A stretch of 64,000 bases of DNA from Auanema rhodensis (taxonomy: Eukaryota; Nematoda; Chromadorea; Rhabditida; Rhabditidae). The notes beneath the pieces were generated by a model. It was not told the origin of the DNA, made no database searches, and saw only the letters and a list, made by a program, of their open reading frames with translations. The stretch is from positions 4,774,001 to 4,838,000 of the forward strand of contig OZ059897.1 of the NCBI GenBank assembly GCA_964057225.1, read 5' to 3'. This document shows positions 12,801 to 27,900 of this stretch, in pieces. Position numbers and translations under genes: made by a program. Position 1 is the first letter of the stretch, and each line of letters starts with the position of its first letter.

Positions 12801-15800
12801 AAATCGAGGATATAAGTGTGAACATATATCAGTTGATATCTCGGTGCATTTTTCAGCTAACTCAAATCTGATAACACAGATCGACGCAGCTTAAAAATCC
12901 GCATCGAACGCACTACACTACCTTGAGAAACGCTCTTTACAAAAATTAGTTATGATCGTTTGAAAAATAATGCATTAGTGTATGTTGAGTTCCCATGTAC
13001 ACTCAACATTGCTTCCAAAAACATTTTGACAAAAATTTTCCCGAAAAATTTCTAAATAATTTCACAAAAAGTAGATGTTTTTAGATTCCTTTTTTCAAGA
13101 CGAAGACGATGGACAATGTTTTTCAACGAAAAAATCATTTCTTCAGAGTGAAAATCGAGGATATAAGTGTGAACATATATCAGTTGATATCTCGGTGCAT
13201 TTTTAAGCTAACTCAAATCTGATAACACAGATCGACGCAGCTTAAAAATCCGCATCGAATGCACTATATTACATTGAGAAACGCTCTATACAAAAATTAG
13301 TTATGATCGTTTGAAAAATAATGCATTAGTGTATGTTGAGTTCCCATGTACACTCAACATTGCTTCCAAAAACATTTTGACAAAAATTTTCCCGAAAAAT
13401 TTCTAAATAATTTCACAAAAAGTAGATGTTTTTAGATTCCTTTTATCAAGACGAAGACGATGGACAATGGTTTTCAACGAAAAAATCATTTCTTCAGGGT
13501 TAAAATCGAGGATATAAGTGTGAAACTATATCAGTTGATATCTCGGTGCATTTTTAAGCTAACTGAAATCTGATAACACAGATCAACGCAGCTTAAAAAT
13601 TCGCATCGAATGCACTATACTACATTGAGAAACGCTCTATACAAAAATTAGTTATGATCGTTTGAAAAATAATGCATTAGTGTATGTTGAGTTCCCATGT
13701 ACACTCAACATTGCTTCCAAAAACATTTTGACAAAAATTTTCCCGAAAAATTTCTAAATAATTTCACAAAAAGTAGATGTTTTTAGATTCCTTTTATCAA
13801 GACGAAGACGATGGACAATGGTTTTCAACGAAAAAATCATTTCTTCAGGGTTAAAATCGAGGATATAAGTGTGAAACTATATCAGTTGATATCTCGGTGC
13901 ATTTTTAAGCTAACTGAAATCTGATAACACAGATCAACGCAGCTTAAAAATTCGCATCGAATGCACTATACTACATTGAGAAACGCTCTATACAAAAATT
14001 AGTTATTATCGTTTGAAAAATAATGCATTAGTGTATGCTGAGTTCCCATGTACACTCAACATTGCTTCCAAAAACATTTTGACAAAAATTTTCCCGAAAA
14101 ATTTCTAGATAATTTCACAAAAAGTAAATGTTTTTAGATTCCTTTTTTCAAGACGAAGACGATGGACAATGGTTTTCAACGAAAAAATCATTTCTTCAGG
14201 GTTAAAATCGAGGATATAAGTGTGAAACTATATCAGTTGATATCTCGGTGCATTTTTAAGCTAACTCAAATCTGATAACACAGATCAACGCAGCTTAAAA
14301 ATTGGCATCGAATGCACTATACTACATTGAGAAACGCTCTATACAAAAATTAGTTATTATCGTTTGAAAAATAATGCATTAGTGTATGCTGAGTTCCCAT
14401 GTACACTCAACATTGCTTCCAAAAACATTTTGACAAAAATTTTCCCGAAAAATTTCTAAATAATTTCACAAAAAGTAAATGTTTTTAGATTTCTTTTTTC
14501 AAGGCGAAGACATTGGACAATATTTTTCAACGAAAAAATCATTTCTTCAGGGTGAAAATCGAGGATATAAGTGTGAACATATATCAGTTGATATCTCGGT
14601 GCATTTTTAAGCTAACTCAAATCTGATAACACAGATCAACGCAGTTTAAAAATCCGCATCGAATGCACTATACTACATTGAGAAACGCTCTATACAAAAA
14701 TTAGTTATTATCGTTTGAAAAATAATGCATTAGTGTATGTTGAGTTCCCATGTACACTCAACATTGCTTCCAAAAACATTTTGACAAAAATTTTCCCGAA
14801 AAATTTCTAAATAATTTCACAAAAAGTAGATGTTTTTAGATTTCTTTTTTCAAAGCGAAGACATTGGACAATGTTTTTCAACGAAAAAATCATTTCTTCA
14901 GGGTGAAAATCGAGGATATAAGTGTGAACATATATCAGTTGATATCTCGGTGCATTTTTAAGCTAACTCAAATCTGATAACACAGATCAACGCAGCTTAA
15001 AAATCCGCATCGAATGCACTATACTACATTGAGAAACGCTCTATACAAAAATTAGTTATTATCGTTTGAAAAATAATGCATTAGTGTATGCTGAGTTCCC
15101 ATGTACACTCAACATTGCTTCCAAAAACATTTTGACAAAAATTTTCCCGAAAAATTTCTAAATAGTTTCACAAAAAGTAGATGTTTTTAGATTCCTTTTT
15201 TCAAGGCGAAGACATTGGATAATGTTTTTCAACGAAAAAATCATTTCTTCAGGGTGAAAATCGAGAATATAAGTGTGAACCTATATCAGTTGATATCTCG
15301 GTGCATTTTTAAGCTAGCTCAAATCTGATAACACAGATCGACGCAGCTTAAAAATCCGCATCGAATGCACTATACTACATTGAGAAACGCTATTTACAAA
15401 AATCAGTTATGATCGTTTGAAAAATAATGCATTAGTGTATGTTGAGTTCCCATGTACACTCAACATTGCTTCCAAAAACATTTTGACAAAAATTTTCCCG
15501 AAAAATTTCTAAATAGTTTCACAAAAAGTAGATGTTTTTAGATTCCTTTTTTCAAGGCGAAGACATTGGATAATGTTTTTCAACGAAAAAATCATTTCTT
15601 CAGGGTTAAAATCGAGGATATAAGTGTGAAACTATATCAGTTGATATCTCGGTGCATTTTTAAGCTAACTCAAATCTGATAACACAGATCAACGCAGCTT
15701 AAAAATTCGCATCGAATGCACTATACTACATTGAGAAACGCTCTATACAAAAATTAGTTATTATCGTTTGAAAAATAATGCATTAGTGTATGCTGAGTTC

Positions 15801-18800
15801 CCATGTACACTCAACATTGCTTCCAAAAACATTTTGACAAAAATTTTCCCGAAAAATTTCTAAATAATTTCACAAAAAGTAAATGTTTTTAGATTTCTTT
15901 TTTCAAGGCGAAGACATTGGACAATGTTTTTCAACGAAAAAATCATTTCTTCAGGGTGAAAATCGAGGATATAAGTGTGAACATATATCAGTTGATATCT
16001 CGGTGCATTTTTAATCTAACTCAAATCTGATAACACAGATCAACGCAGCTTAAAAATCCGCATCGAATGCACTATACTACATTGAGAAACGCTCTATACA
16101 AAAATTAGTTATTATCGTTTGAAAAATAATGCATTAGTGTATGCTGAGTTCCCATGTACACTCAACATTGCTTCCAAAAACATTTTGACAAAAATTTTCC
16201 CGAAAAATTTCTAAATAGTTTCACAAAAAGTAGATGTTTTTAGATTCCTTTTTTCAAGGCGAAGACATTGGATAATGTTTTTCAACGAAAAAATCATTTC
16301 TTCAGGGTGAAAATCGAGAATATAAGTGTGAACCTATATCAGTTGATATCTCGGTGCATTTTTAAGCTAGCTCAAATCTGATAACACAGATCGACGCAGC
16401 TTAAAAATTCGCATCGAATGCACTATACTACATTGAGAAACGCTCTATACAAAAATAAGTTATGATCGTTTGAAAAATAATGCATTAGTGTATGTTGAGT
16501 TCCCATGTACACTCAACATTGCTTCCAAAAACATTTTGACAAAAATTTTCCCGAAACATTTCTAAATAATTTCACAAAAAGTAGATGTTTTTGAATTCCT
16601 TTTTTCAAGGCGAAGACATTGGACAATGTTTTTCAACGAAAAAATCATTTCTTCAGGGTGAAAATCGAGGATATAAGTGTGAACATATATCAGTTGATAT
16701 CTCGGTGCATTTTTCAGCTAACTCAAATCTGATAACACAGATCGACGCAGCTTAAAAATCCGCATCGAATGCACTACACTACCTTGAGAAACGCTCTTTA
16801 CAAAAATTAGTTATGATCGTTTGAAAAATAATGCATTAGTGTATGTTGAGTTCCCATGTACACTCAACATTGCTTCCAAAAACATTTTGACAAAAATTTT
16901 CCCGAAAAATTTCTAAATAATTTCACAAAAAGTAGATGTTTTTAGATTCCTTTTTTCAAGACGAAGACGATGGACAATGTTTTTCAACGAAAAAATCATT
17001 TCTTCAGAGTGAAAATCGAGGATATAAGTGTGAACATATATCAGTTGATATCTCGGTGCATTTTTAAGCTAACTCAAATCTGATAACACAGATCGACGCA
17101 GCTTAAAAATCCGCATCGAATGCACTATATTACATTGAGAAACGCTCTATACAAAAATTAGTTATGATCGTTTGAAAAATAATGCATTAGTGTATGTTGA
17201 GTTCCCATGTACACTCAACATTGCTTCCAAAAACATTTTGACAAAAATTTTCCCGAAAAATTTCTAAATAATTTCACAAAAAGTAGATGTTTTTAGATTC
17301 CTTTTATCAAGACGAAGACGATGGACAATGGTTTTCAACGAAAAAATCATTTCTTCAGGGTTAAAATCGAGGATATAAGTGTGAAACTATATCAGTTGAT
17401 ATCTCGGTGCATTTTTAAGCTAACTGAAATCTGATAACACAGATCAACGCAGCTTAAAAATTTGCATCGAATGCACTATACTACATTGAGAAACGCTCTA
17501 TACAAAAATTAGTTATTATCGTTTGAAAAATAATGCATTAGTGTATGCTGAGTTCCCATGTACACTCAACATTGCTTCCAAAAACATTTTGACAAAAATT
17601 TTCCCGAAAAATTTCTAGATAATTTCACAAAAAGTAAATGTTTTTAGATTCCTTTTTTCAAGACGAAGACGATGGACAATGGTTTTCAACGAAAAAATCA
17701 TTTCTTCAGGGTTAAAATCGAGGATATAAGTGTGAAACTATATCAGTTGATATCTCGGTGCATTTTTAAGCTAACTCAAATCTGATAACACAGATCAACG
17801 CAGCTTAAAAATTGGCATCGAATGCACTATACTACATTGAGAAACGCTCTATACAAAAATTAGTTATTATCGTTTGAAAAATAATGCATTAGTGTATGCT
17901 GAGTTCCCATGTACACTCAACATTGCTTCCAAAAACATTTTGACAAAAATTTTCCCGAAAAATTTCTAAATAATTTCACAAAAAGTAAATGTTTTTAGAT
18001 TTCTTTTTTCAAGGCGAAGACATTGGACAATATTTTTCAACGAAAAAATCATTTCTTCAGGGTGAAAATCGAGGATATAAGTGTGAACATATATCAGTTG
18101 ATATCTCGGTGCATTTTTAAGCTAACTCAAATCTGATAACACAGATCAACGCAGCTTAAAAATCCGCATCGAATGCACTATACTACATTGAGAAACGCTC
18201 TATACAAAAATTAGTTATTATCGTTTGAAAAATAATGCATTAGTGTATGTTGAGTTCCCATGTACACTCAACATTGCTTCCAAAAACATTTTGACAAAAA
18301 TTTTCCCGAAAAATTTCTAAATAATTTCACAAAAAGTAGATGTTTTTAGATTTCTTTTTTCAAAGCGAAGACATTGGACAATGTTTTTCAACGAAAAAAT
18401 CATTTCTTCAGGGTGAAAATCGAGGATATAAGTGTGAACATATATCAGTTGATATCTCGGTGCATTTTTAAGCTAACTCAAATCTGATAACACAGATCAA
18501 CGCAGCTTAAAAATCCGCATCGAATGCACTATACTACATTGAGAAACGCTCTATACAAAAATTAGTTATTATCGTTTGAAAAATAATGCATTAGTGTATG
18601 CTGAGTTCCCATGTACACTCAACATTGCTTCCAAAAACATTTTGACAAAAATTTTCCCGAAAAATTTCTAAATAGTTTCACAAAAAGTAGATGTTTTTAG
18701 ATTCCTTTTTTCAAGGCGAAGACATTGGATAATGTTTTTCAACGAAAAAATCATTTCTTCAGGGTGAAAATCGAGAATATAAGTGTGAACCTATATCAGT

Positions 18801-21411
18801 TGATATCTCGGTGCATTTTTAAGCTAGCTCAAATCTGATAACACAGATCGACGCAGCTTAAAAATCCGCATCGAATGCACTATACTACATTGAGAAACGC
18901 TATTTACAAAAATCAGTTATGATCGTTTGAAAAATAATGCATTAGTGTATGTTGAGTTCCCATGTACACTCAACATTGCTTCCAAAAACATTTTGACAAA
19001 AATTTTCCCGAAAAATTTCTAAATAGTTTCACAAAAAGTAGATGTTTTTAGATTCCTTTTTTCAAGGCGAAGACATTGGATAATGTTTTTCAACGAAAAA
19101 ATCATTTCTTCAGGGTTAAAATCGAGGATATAAGTGTGAAACTATATCAGTTGATATCTCGGTGCATTTTTAAGCTAACTCAAATCTGATAACACAGATC
19201 AACGCAGCTTAAAAATTCGCATCGAATGCACTATACTACATTGAGAAACGCTCTATACAAAAATTAGTTATTATCGTTTGAAAAATAATGCATTAGTGTA
19301 TGCTGAGTTCCCATGTACACTCAACATTGCTTCCAAAAACATTTTGACAAAAATTTTCCCGAAAAATTTCTAGATAATTTCACAAAAAGTAAATGTTTTT
19401 AGATTCCTTTTTTCAAGACGAAGACGATGGACAATGGTTTTCAACGAAAAAATCATTTCTTCAGGGTTAAAATCGAGGATATAAGTGTGAAACTATATCA
19501 GTTGATATCTCGGTGCATTTTTAAGCTAACTCAAATCTGATAACACAGATCAACGCAGCTTAAAAATTGGCATCGAATGCACTATACTACATTGAGAAAC
19601 GCTCTATACAAAAATTAGTTATTATCGTTTGAAAAATAATGCATTAGTGTATGCTGAGTTCCCATGTACACTCAACATTGCTTCCAAAAACATTTTGACA
19701 AAAATTTTCCCGAAAAATTTCTAAATAATTTCACAAAAAGTAAATGTTTTTAGATTTCTTTTTTCAAGGCGAAGACATTGGACAATATTTTTCAACGAAA
19801 AAATCATTTCTTCAGGGTGAAAATCGAGGATATAAGTGTGAACATATATCAGTTGATATCTCGGTGCATTTTTAAGCTAACTCAAATCTGATAACACAGA
19901 TCAACGCAGCTTAAAAATCCGCATCGAATGCACTATACTACATTGAGAAACGCTCTATACAAAAATTAGTTATTATCGTTTGAAAAATAATGCATTAGTG
20001 TATGTTGAGTTCCCATGTACACTCAACATTGCTTCCAAAAACATTTTGACAAAAATTTTCCCGAAAAATTTCTAAATAATTTCACAAAAAGTAGATGTTT
20101 TTAGATTTCTTTTTTCAAAGCGAAGACATTGGACAATGTTTTTCAACGAAAAAATCATTTCTTCAGGGTGAAAATCGAGGATATAAGTGTGAACATATAT
20201 CAGTTGATATCTCGGTGCATTTTTAAGCTAACTCAAATCTGATAACACAGATCAACGCAGCTTAAAAATCCGCATCGAATGCACTATACTACATTGAGAA
20301 ACGCTCTATACAAAAATTAGTTATTATCGTTTGAAAAATAATGCATTAGTGTATGTTGAGTTCCCATGTACACTCAACATTGCTTCCAAAAACATTTTGA
20401 CAAAAATTTTCCCGAAAAATTTCTAAATAATTTCACAAAAAGTAGATGTTTTTAGATTTCTTTTTTCAAAGCGAAGACATTGGACAATGTTTTTCAACGA
20501 AAAAATCATTTCTTCAGGGTGAAAATCGAGGATATAAGTGTGAACATATATCAGTTGATATCTCGGTGCATTTTTAAGCTAACTCAAATCTGATAACACA
20601 GATCAACGCAGCTTAAAAATCCGCATCGAATGCACTATACTACATTGAGAAACGCTCTATACAAAAATTAGTTATTATCGTTTGAAAAATAATGCATTAG
20701 TGTATGCTGAGTTCCCATGTACACTCAACATTGCTTCCAAAAACATTTTGACAAAAATTTTCCCGAAAAATTTCTAAATAGTTTCACAAAAAGTAGATGT
20801 TTTTAGATTCCTTTTTTCAAGGCGAAGACATTGGATAATGTTTTTCAACGAAAAAATCATTTCTTCAGGGTGAAAATCGAGAATATAAGTGTGAACCTAT
20901 ATCAGTTGATATCTCGGTGCATTTTTAAGCTAGCTCAAATCTGATAACACAGATCGACGCAGCTTAAAAATCCGCATCGAATGCACTATACTACATTGAG
21001 AAACGCTATTTACAAAAATCAGTTATGATCGTTTGAAAAATAATGCATTAGTGTATGTTGAGTTCCCATGTACACTCAACATTGCTTCCAAAAACATTTT
21101 GACAAAAATTTTCCCGAAAAATTTCTAAATAGTTTCACAAAAAGTAGATGTTTTTAGATTCCTTTTTTCAAGGCGAAGACATTGGATAATGTTTTTCAAC
21201 GAAAAAATCATTTCTTCAGGGTTAAAATCGAGGATATAAGTGTGAAACTATATCAGTTGATATCTCGGTGCATTTTTAAGCTAACTCAAATCTGATAACA
21301 CAGATCAACGCAGCTTAAAAATTCGCATCGAATGCACTATACTACATTGAGAAACGCTCTATACAAAAATTAGTTATTATCGTTTGAAAAATAATGCATT
21401 AGTGTATGCTG
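9829..21411. repeat. Recurring five-monomer unit G-H-I-J-K of satellite A
   Basis: Type G has ctagataattt, agtaaatg and attggcatc. H has agtaaatg, tagatttc and acaatatt. I has tagatttc with caaagcg. J has aatagttt, ggataatg and gagaatata. K has aatagttt and ggataatg followed by gggttaaaa. The order G-H-I-J-K starts at monomers 29 (9829), 41 (14041) and 51 (17551), and at 56 (19306) where I is duplicated (20008 and 20359). A further G-H-I-J run starts at 23869. The spacings of 12, 10, 5 and 13 monomers are irregular, as expected from repeated unequal exchange and not from a single periodic amplification. Confidence 0.8.
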
Positions 21412-24400
21412 AGTTCCCATGTACACTCAACATTGCTTCCAAAAACATTTTGACAAAAATTTTCCCGAAAAATTTCTAAATAATTTCACAAAAAGTAAAT
21501 GTTTTTAGATTTCTTTTTTCAAGGCGAAGACATTGGACAATGTTTTTCAACGAAAAAATCATTTCTTCAGGGTGAAAATCGAGGATATAAGTGTGAACAT
21601 ATATCAGTTGATATCTCGGTGCATTTTTAATCTAACTCAAATCTGATAACACAGATCAACGCAGCTTAAAAATCCGCATCGAATGCACTATACTACATTG
21701 AGAAACGCTCTATACAAAAATTAGTTATTATCGTTTGAAAAATAATGCATTAGTGTATGCTGAGTTCCCATGTACACTCAACATTGCTTCCAAAAACATT
21801 TTGACAAAAATTTTCCCGAAAAATTTCTAAATAGTTTCACAAAAAGTAGATGTTTTTAGATTCCTTTTTTCAAGGCGAAGACATTGGATAATGTTTTTCA
21901 ACGAAAAAATCATTTCTTCAGGGTGAAAATCGAGAATATAAGTGTGAACCTATATCAGTTGATATCTCGGTGCATTTTTAAGCTAGCTCAAATCTGATAA
22001 CACAGATCGACGCAGCTTAAAAATCCGCATCGAATGCACTATAATACATTGAGAAACGCTATTTACAAAAATCAGTTATGATCGTTTGAAAAATAATGCA
22101 TTAGTGTATGTTGAGTTCCCATGTACACTCAACATTGCTTCCAAAAACATTTTGACAAAAATTTTCCCGAAAAATTTCTAAATAGTTTCACAAAAAGTAG
22201 ATGTTTTTAGATTCCTTTTTTCAAGGCGAAGACATTGGATAATGTTTTTCAACGAAAAAATCATTTCTTCAGGGTGAAAATCGAGAATATAAGTGTGAAC
22301 CTATATCAGTTGATATCTCGGTGCATTTTTAAGCTAGCTCAAATCTGATAACACAGATCGACGCAGCTTAAAAATCCGCATCGAATGCACTATACTACAT
22401 TGAGAAACGCTATTTACAAAAATCAGTTATGATCGTTTGAAAAATAATGCATTAGTGTATGTTGAGTTCCCATGTACACTCAACATTGCTTCCAAAAACA
22501 TTTTGACAAAAATTTTCCCGAAACATTTCTAAATAATTTCACAAAAAGTAGATGTTTTTGAATTCCTTTTTTCAAGGCGAAGACATTGGACAATGTTTTT
22601 CAACGAAAAAATCATTTCTTCAGGGTGAAAATCGAGGATATAAGTGTGAACATATATCAGTTGATATCTCGGTGCATTTTTAAGCTAACTCAAATCTGAT
22701 AACACAGATCGACGCAGCTTAAAAATCCGCATCGAATGCACTACACTACCTTGAGAAACGCTCTTTACAAAAATTAGTTATGATCGTTTGAAAAATAATG
22801 CATTAGTGTATGTTGAGTTCCCATGTACACTCAACATTGCTTCCAAAAACATTTTGACAAAAATATTCCCGAAAAATTTCTAAATAATTTGACAAAAAGT
22901 AGATGTTTTTAGATTCCTTTTTTCAAGACGAAGACATTGGACAATGTTTTTCAACGAAAAAATCATTTCTTCAGGGTGAAAATCGAGGATATAAGTGTGA
23001 AACTATATCAGTTGATATCTCGGTGCATTTTTAAGCTAACTCAAATCTGATAACACAGATCGACGCAGCTTAAAAATTCGCATCGAATGCACTATACTAC
23101 ATTGAGAAACGCTCTATACAAAAATAAGTTATGATCGTTTGAAAAATAATGCATTAGTGTATGTTGAGTTCCCATGTACACTCAACATTGCTTCCAAAAA
23201 CATTTTGACAAAAATTTTCCCGAAACATTTCTAAATAATTTCACAAAAAGTAGATGTTTTTGAATTCCTTTTTTCAAGGCGAAGACATTGGACAATGTTT
23301 TTCAACGAAAAAATCATTTCTTCAGGGTGAAAATCCAGGATATAAGTGTGAACATATATCAGTTGATATCTCGGTGCATTTTTCAGCTAACTCAAATCTG
23401 ATAACACAGATCGACGCAGCTTAAAAATCCGCATCGAATGCACTACACTACCTTGAGAAACGCTCTTTACAAAAATTAGTTATGATCGTTTGAAAAATAA
23501 TGCATTAGTGTATGTTGAGTTCCCATGTACACTCAACATTGCTTCCAAAAACATTTTGACAAAAATTTTCCCGAAAAATTTCTAAATAATTTCACAAAAA
23601 GTAGATGTTTTTAGATTCCTTTTATCAAGACGAAGACGATGGACAATGGTTTTCAACGAAAAAATCATTTCTTCAGGGTTAAAATCGAGGATATAAGTGT
23701 GAAACTATATCAGTTGATATCTCGGTGCATTTTTAAGCTAACTGAAATCTGATAACACAGATCAACGCAGCTTAAAAATTCGCATCGAATGCACTATACT
23801 ACATTGAGAAACGCTCTATACAAAAATTAGTTATTATCGTTTGAAAAATAATGCATTAGTGTATGCTGAGTTCCCATGTACACTCAACATTGCTTCCAAA
23901 AACATTTTGACAAAAATTTTCCCGAAAAATTTCTAGATAATTTCACAAAAAGTAAATGTTTTTAGATTCCTTTTTTCAAGACGAAGACGATGGACAATGG
24001 TTTTCAACGAAAAAATCATTTCTTCAGGGTTAAAATCGAGGATATAAGTGTGAAACTATATCAGTTGATATCTCGGTGCATTTTTAAGCTAACTCAAATC
24101 TGATAACACAGATCAACGCAGCTTAAAAATTGGCATCGAATGCACTATACTACATTGAGAAACGCTCTATACAAAAATTAGTTATTATCGTTTGAAAAAT
24201 AATGCATTAGTGTATGCTGAGTTCCCATGTACACTCAACATTGCTTCCAAAAACATTTTGACAAAAATTTTCCCGAAAAATTTCTAAATAATTTCACAAA
24301 AAGTAAATGTTTTTAGATTTCTTTTTTCAAGGCGAAGACATTGGACAATATTTTTCAACGAAAAAATCATTTCTTCAGGGTGAAAATCGAGGATATAAGT

Positions 24401-24921
24401 GTGAACATATATCAGTTGATATCTCGGTGCATTTTTAAGCTAACTCAAATCTGATAACACAGATCAACGCAGCTTAAAAATCCGCATCGAATGCACTATA
24501 CTACATTGAGAAACGCTCTATACAAAAATTAGTTATTATCGTTTGAAAAATAATGCATTAGTGTATGTTGAGTTCCCATGTACACTCAACATTGCTTCCA
24601 AAAACATTTTGACAAAAATTTTCCCGAAAAATTTCTAAATAATTTCACAAAAAGTAGATGTTTTTAGATTTCTTTTTTCAAAGCGAAGACATTGGACAAT
24701 GTTTTTCAACGAAAAAATCATTTCTTCAGGGTGAAAATCGAGGATATAAGTGTGAACATATATCAGTTGATATCTCGGTGCATTTTTAAGCTAACTCAAA
24801 TCTGATAACACAGATCAACGCAGCTTAAAAATCCGCATCGAATGCACTATACTACATTGAGAAACGCTCTATACAAAAATTAGTTATTATCGTTTGAAAA
24901 ATAATGCATTAGTGTATGCTG

Positions 24922-27900
24922 AGTTCCCATGTACACTCAACATTGCTTCCAAAAACATTTTGACAAAAATTTTCCCGAAAAATTTCTAAATAGTTTCACA
25001 AAAAGTAGATGTTTTTAGATTCCTTTTTTCAAGGCGAAGACATTGGATAATGTTTTTCAACGAAAAAATCATTTCTTCAGGGTGAAAATCGAGAATATAA
25101 GTGTGAACCTATATCAGTTGATATCTCGGTGCATTTTTAAGCTAGCTCAAATCTGATAACACAGATCGACGCAGCTTAAAAATCCGCATCGAATGCACTA
25201 TAATACATTGAGAAACGCTATTTACAAAAATCAGTTATGATCGTTTGAAAAATAATGCATTAGTGTATGTTGAGTTCCCATGTACACTCAACATTGCTTC
25301 CAAAAACATTTTGACAAAAATTTTCCCGAAAAATTTCTAAATAGTTTCACAAAAAGTAGATGTTTTTAGATTCCTTTTTTCAAGGCGAAGACATTGGATA
25401 ATGTTTTTCAACGAAAAAATCATTTCTTCAGGGTGAAAATCGAGAATATAAGTGTGAACCTATATCAGTTGATATCTCGGTGCATTTTTAAGCTAGCTCA
25501 AATCTGATAACACAGATCGACGCAGCTTAAAAATCCGCATCGAATGCACTATACTACATTGAGAAACGCTATTTACAAAAATCAGTTATGATCGTTTGAA
25601 AAATAATGCATTAGTGTATGTTGAGTTCCCATGTACACTCAACATTGCTTCCAAAAACATTTTGACAAAAATTTTCCCGAAACATTTCTAAATAATTTCA
25701 CAAAAAGTAGATGTTTTTGAATTCCTTTTTTCAAGGCGAAGACATTGGACAATGTTTTTCAACGAAAAAATCATTTCTTCAGGGTGAAAATCGAGGATAT
25801 AAGTGTGAACATATATCAGTTGATATCTCGGTGCATTTTTAAGCTAACTCAAATCTGATAACACAGATCGACGCAGCTTAAAAATCCGCATCGAATGCAC
25901 TACACTACCTTGAGAAACGCTCTTTACAAAAATTAGTTATGATCGTTTGAAAAATAATGCATTAGTGTATGTTGAGTTCCCATGTACACTCAACATTGCT
26001 TCCAAAAACATTTTGACAAAAATATTCCCGAAAAATTTCTAAATAATTTGACAAAAAGTAGATGTTTTTAGATTTCTTTTTTCAAAGCGAAGACATTGGA
26101 CAATGTTTTTCAACGAAAAAATCATTTCTTCAGGGTGAAAATCGAGGATATAAGTGTGAACATATATCAGTTGATATCTCGGTGCATTTTTAAGCTAACT
26201 CAAATCTGATAACACAGATCGACGCAGCTTAAAAATCCGCATCGAATGCACTATATTACATTGAGAAACGCTCTATACAAAAATTAGTTATGATCGTTTG
26301 AAAAATAATGCATTAGTGTATGTTGAGTTCCCATGTACACTCAACATTGCTTCCAAAAACATTTTGACAAAAATTTTCCCGAAAAATTTCTAAATAATTT
26401 CACAAAAAGTAGATGTTTTTAGATTCCTTTTTTCAAGACGAAGACGATGGACAATGTTTTTCAACGAAAAAATCATTTCTTCAGAGTGAAAATCGAGGAT
26501 ATAAGTGTGAACATATATCAGTTGATATCTCGGTGCATTTTTAAGCTAACTCAAATCTGATAACACAGATCGACGCAGCTTAAAAATCCGCATCGAATGC
26601 ACTATATTACATTGAAAAACGCTCTATACAAAAATTAGTTATGATCGTTTGAAAAATAATGCATTAGTGTATGTTGAGTTCCCATGTACACTCAACATTG
26701 CTTCCAAAAACATTTTGACAAAAATTTTCCCGAAAAATTTCTAAATAATTTCACAAAAAGTAGATGTTTTTAGATTCCTTTTTTCAAGGCGAAGACGATG
26801 GACAATGTTATGCAACAAAAAAATCATTTCTTCAGGGTTAAAATCGAGGATATAAGTGTGAAACTATATCAGTTGATATCTCGGTGCATTTTTAAGCTAG
26901 CTCAAATCTGATAACACAGATCGACGCAGCTTAAAAATTCGCATCGAATGCACTATACTACATTGAGAAACGCTATCTACAAAAATTAGTTATGATCGTT
27001 CGAAAAATAATGCATTAGTGTATGTTGAGTTCCCATGTACACTCAACATTGCTTCCAAAAACATTTTGACAAAAATTTTCCCGAAAAATTTCTAAATAAT
27101 TTCACAAAAAGTAGATGTTTTTAGATTCCTTTTTTCAAGGCGAAGACATTGGACAATGTTTTTCAACGAAAAAATCATTTCTTCAGGGTGAAAATCGAGG
27201 ATATATGTGTGAACATATATCAGTTGATATCTCGGTGCATTTTTAAGCTAACTCAAATCTGATAACACAGATCGACGCAGCTTAAAAATCCGCATCGAAT
27301 GCACTACACTACCTTGAGAAACGCTCTTTACAAAAATTAGTTATGATCGTTTGAAAAATAATGCATTAGTGTATGTTGAGTTCCCATGTACACTCAACAT
27401 TGCTTCCAAAAACATTTTGACAAAAATTTTCCCGAAAAATTTCTAAATAATTTCACAAAAAGTAGATGTTTTTAGATTCCTTTTTTCGAGACGAAGACGA
27501 TGGACAATGTTTTTCAACGAAAAAATCATTTCTTCAGGGTTAAAATCGAGGATATAAGTGTGAAACTATATCAGTTGATATCTCGGTGCATTTTTAAGCT
27601 AGCTCAAATCTGATAACACAGATCGACGCAGCTTAAAAATTCGCATCGAATGCACTATACTACATTGAGAAACGCTATCTACAAAAATTAGTTATGATCG
27701 TTCGAAAAATAATGCATTAGTGTATGTTGAGTTCCCATGTACACTCAACATTGCTTCCAAAAACATTTTGACAAAAATTTTCCCGAAAAATTTCTAAATA
27801 ATTTCACAAAAAGTAGATGTTTTTAGATTCCTTTTTTCAAGGCGAAGACATTGGACAATGTTTTTCAACGAAAAAATCATTTCTTCAGGGTGAAAATCGA

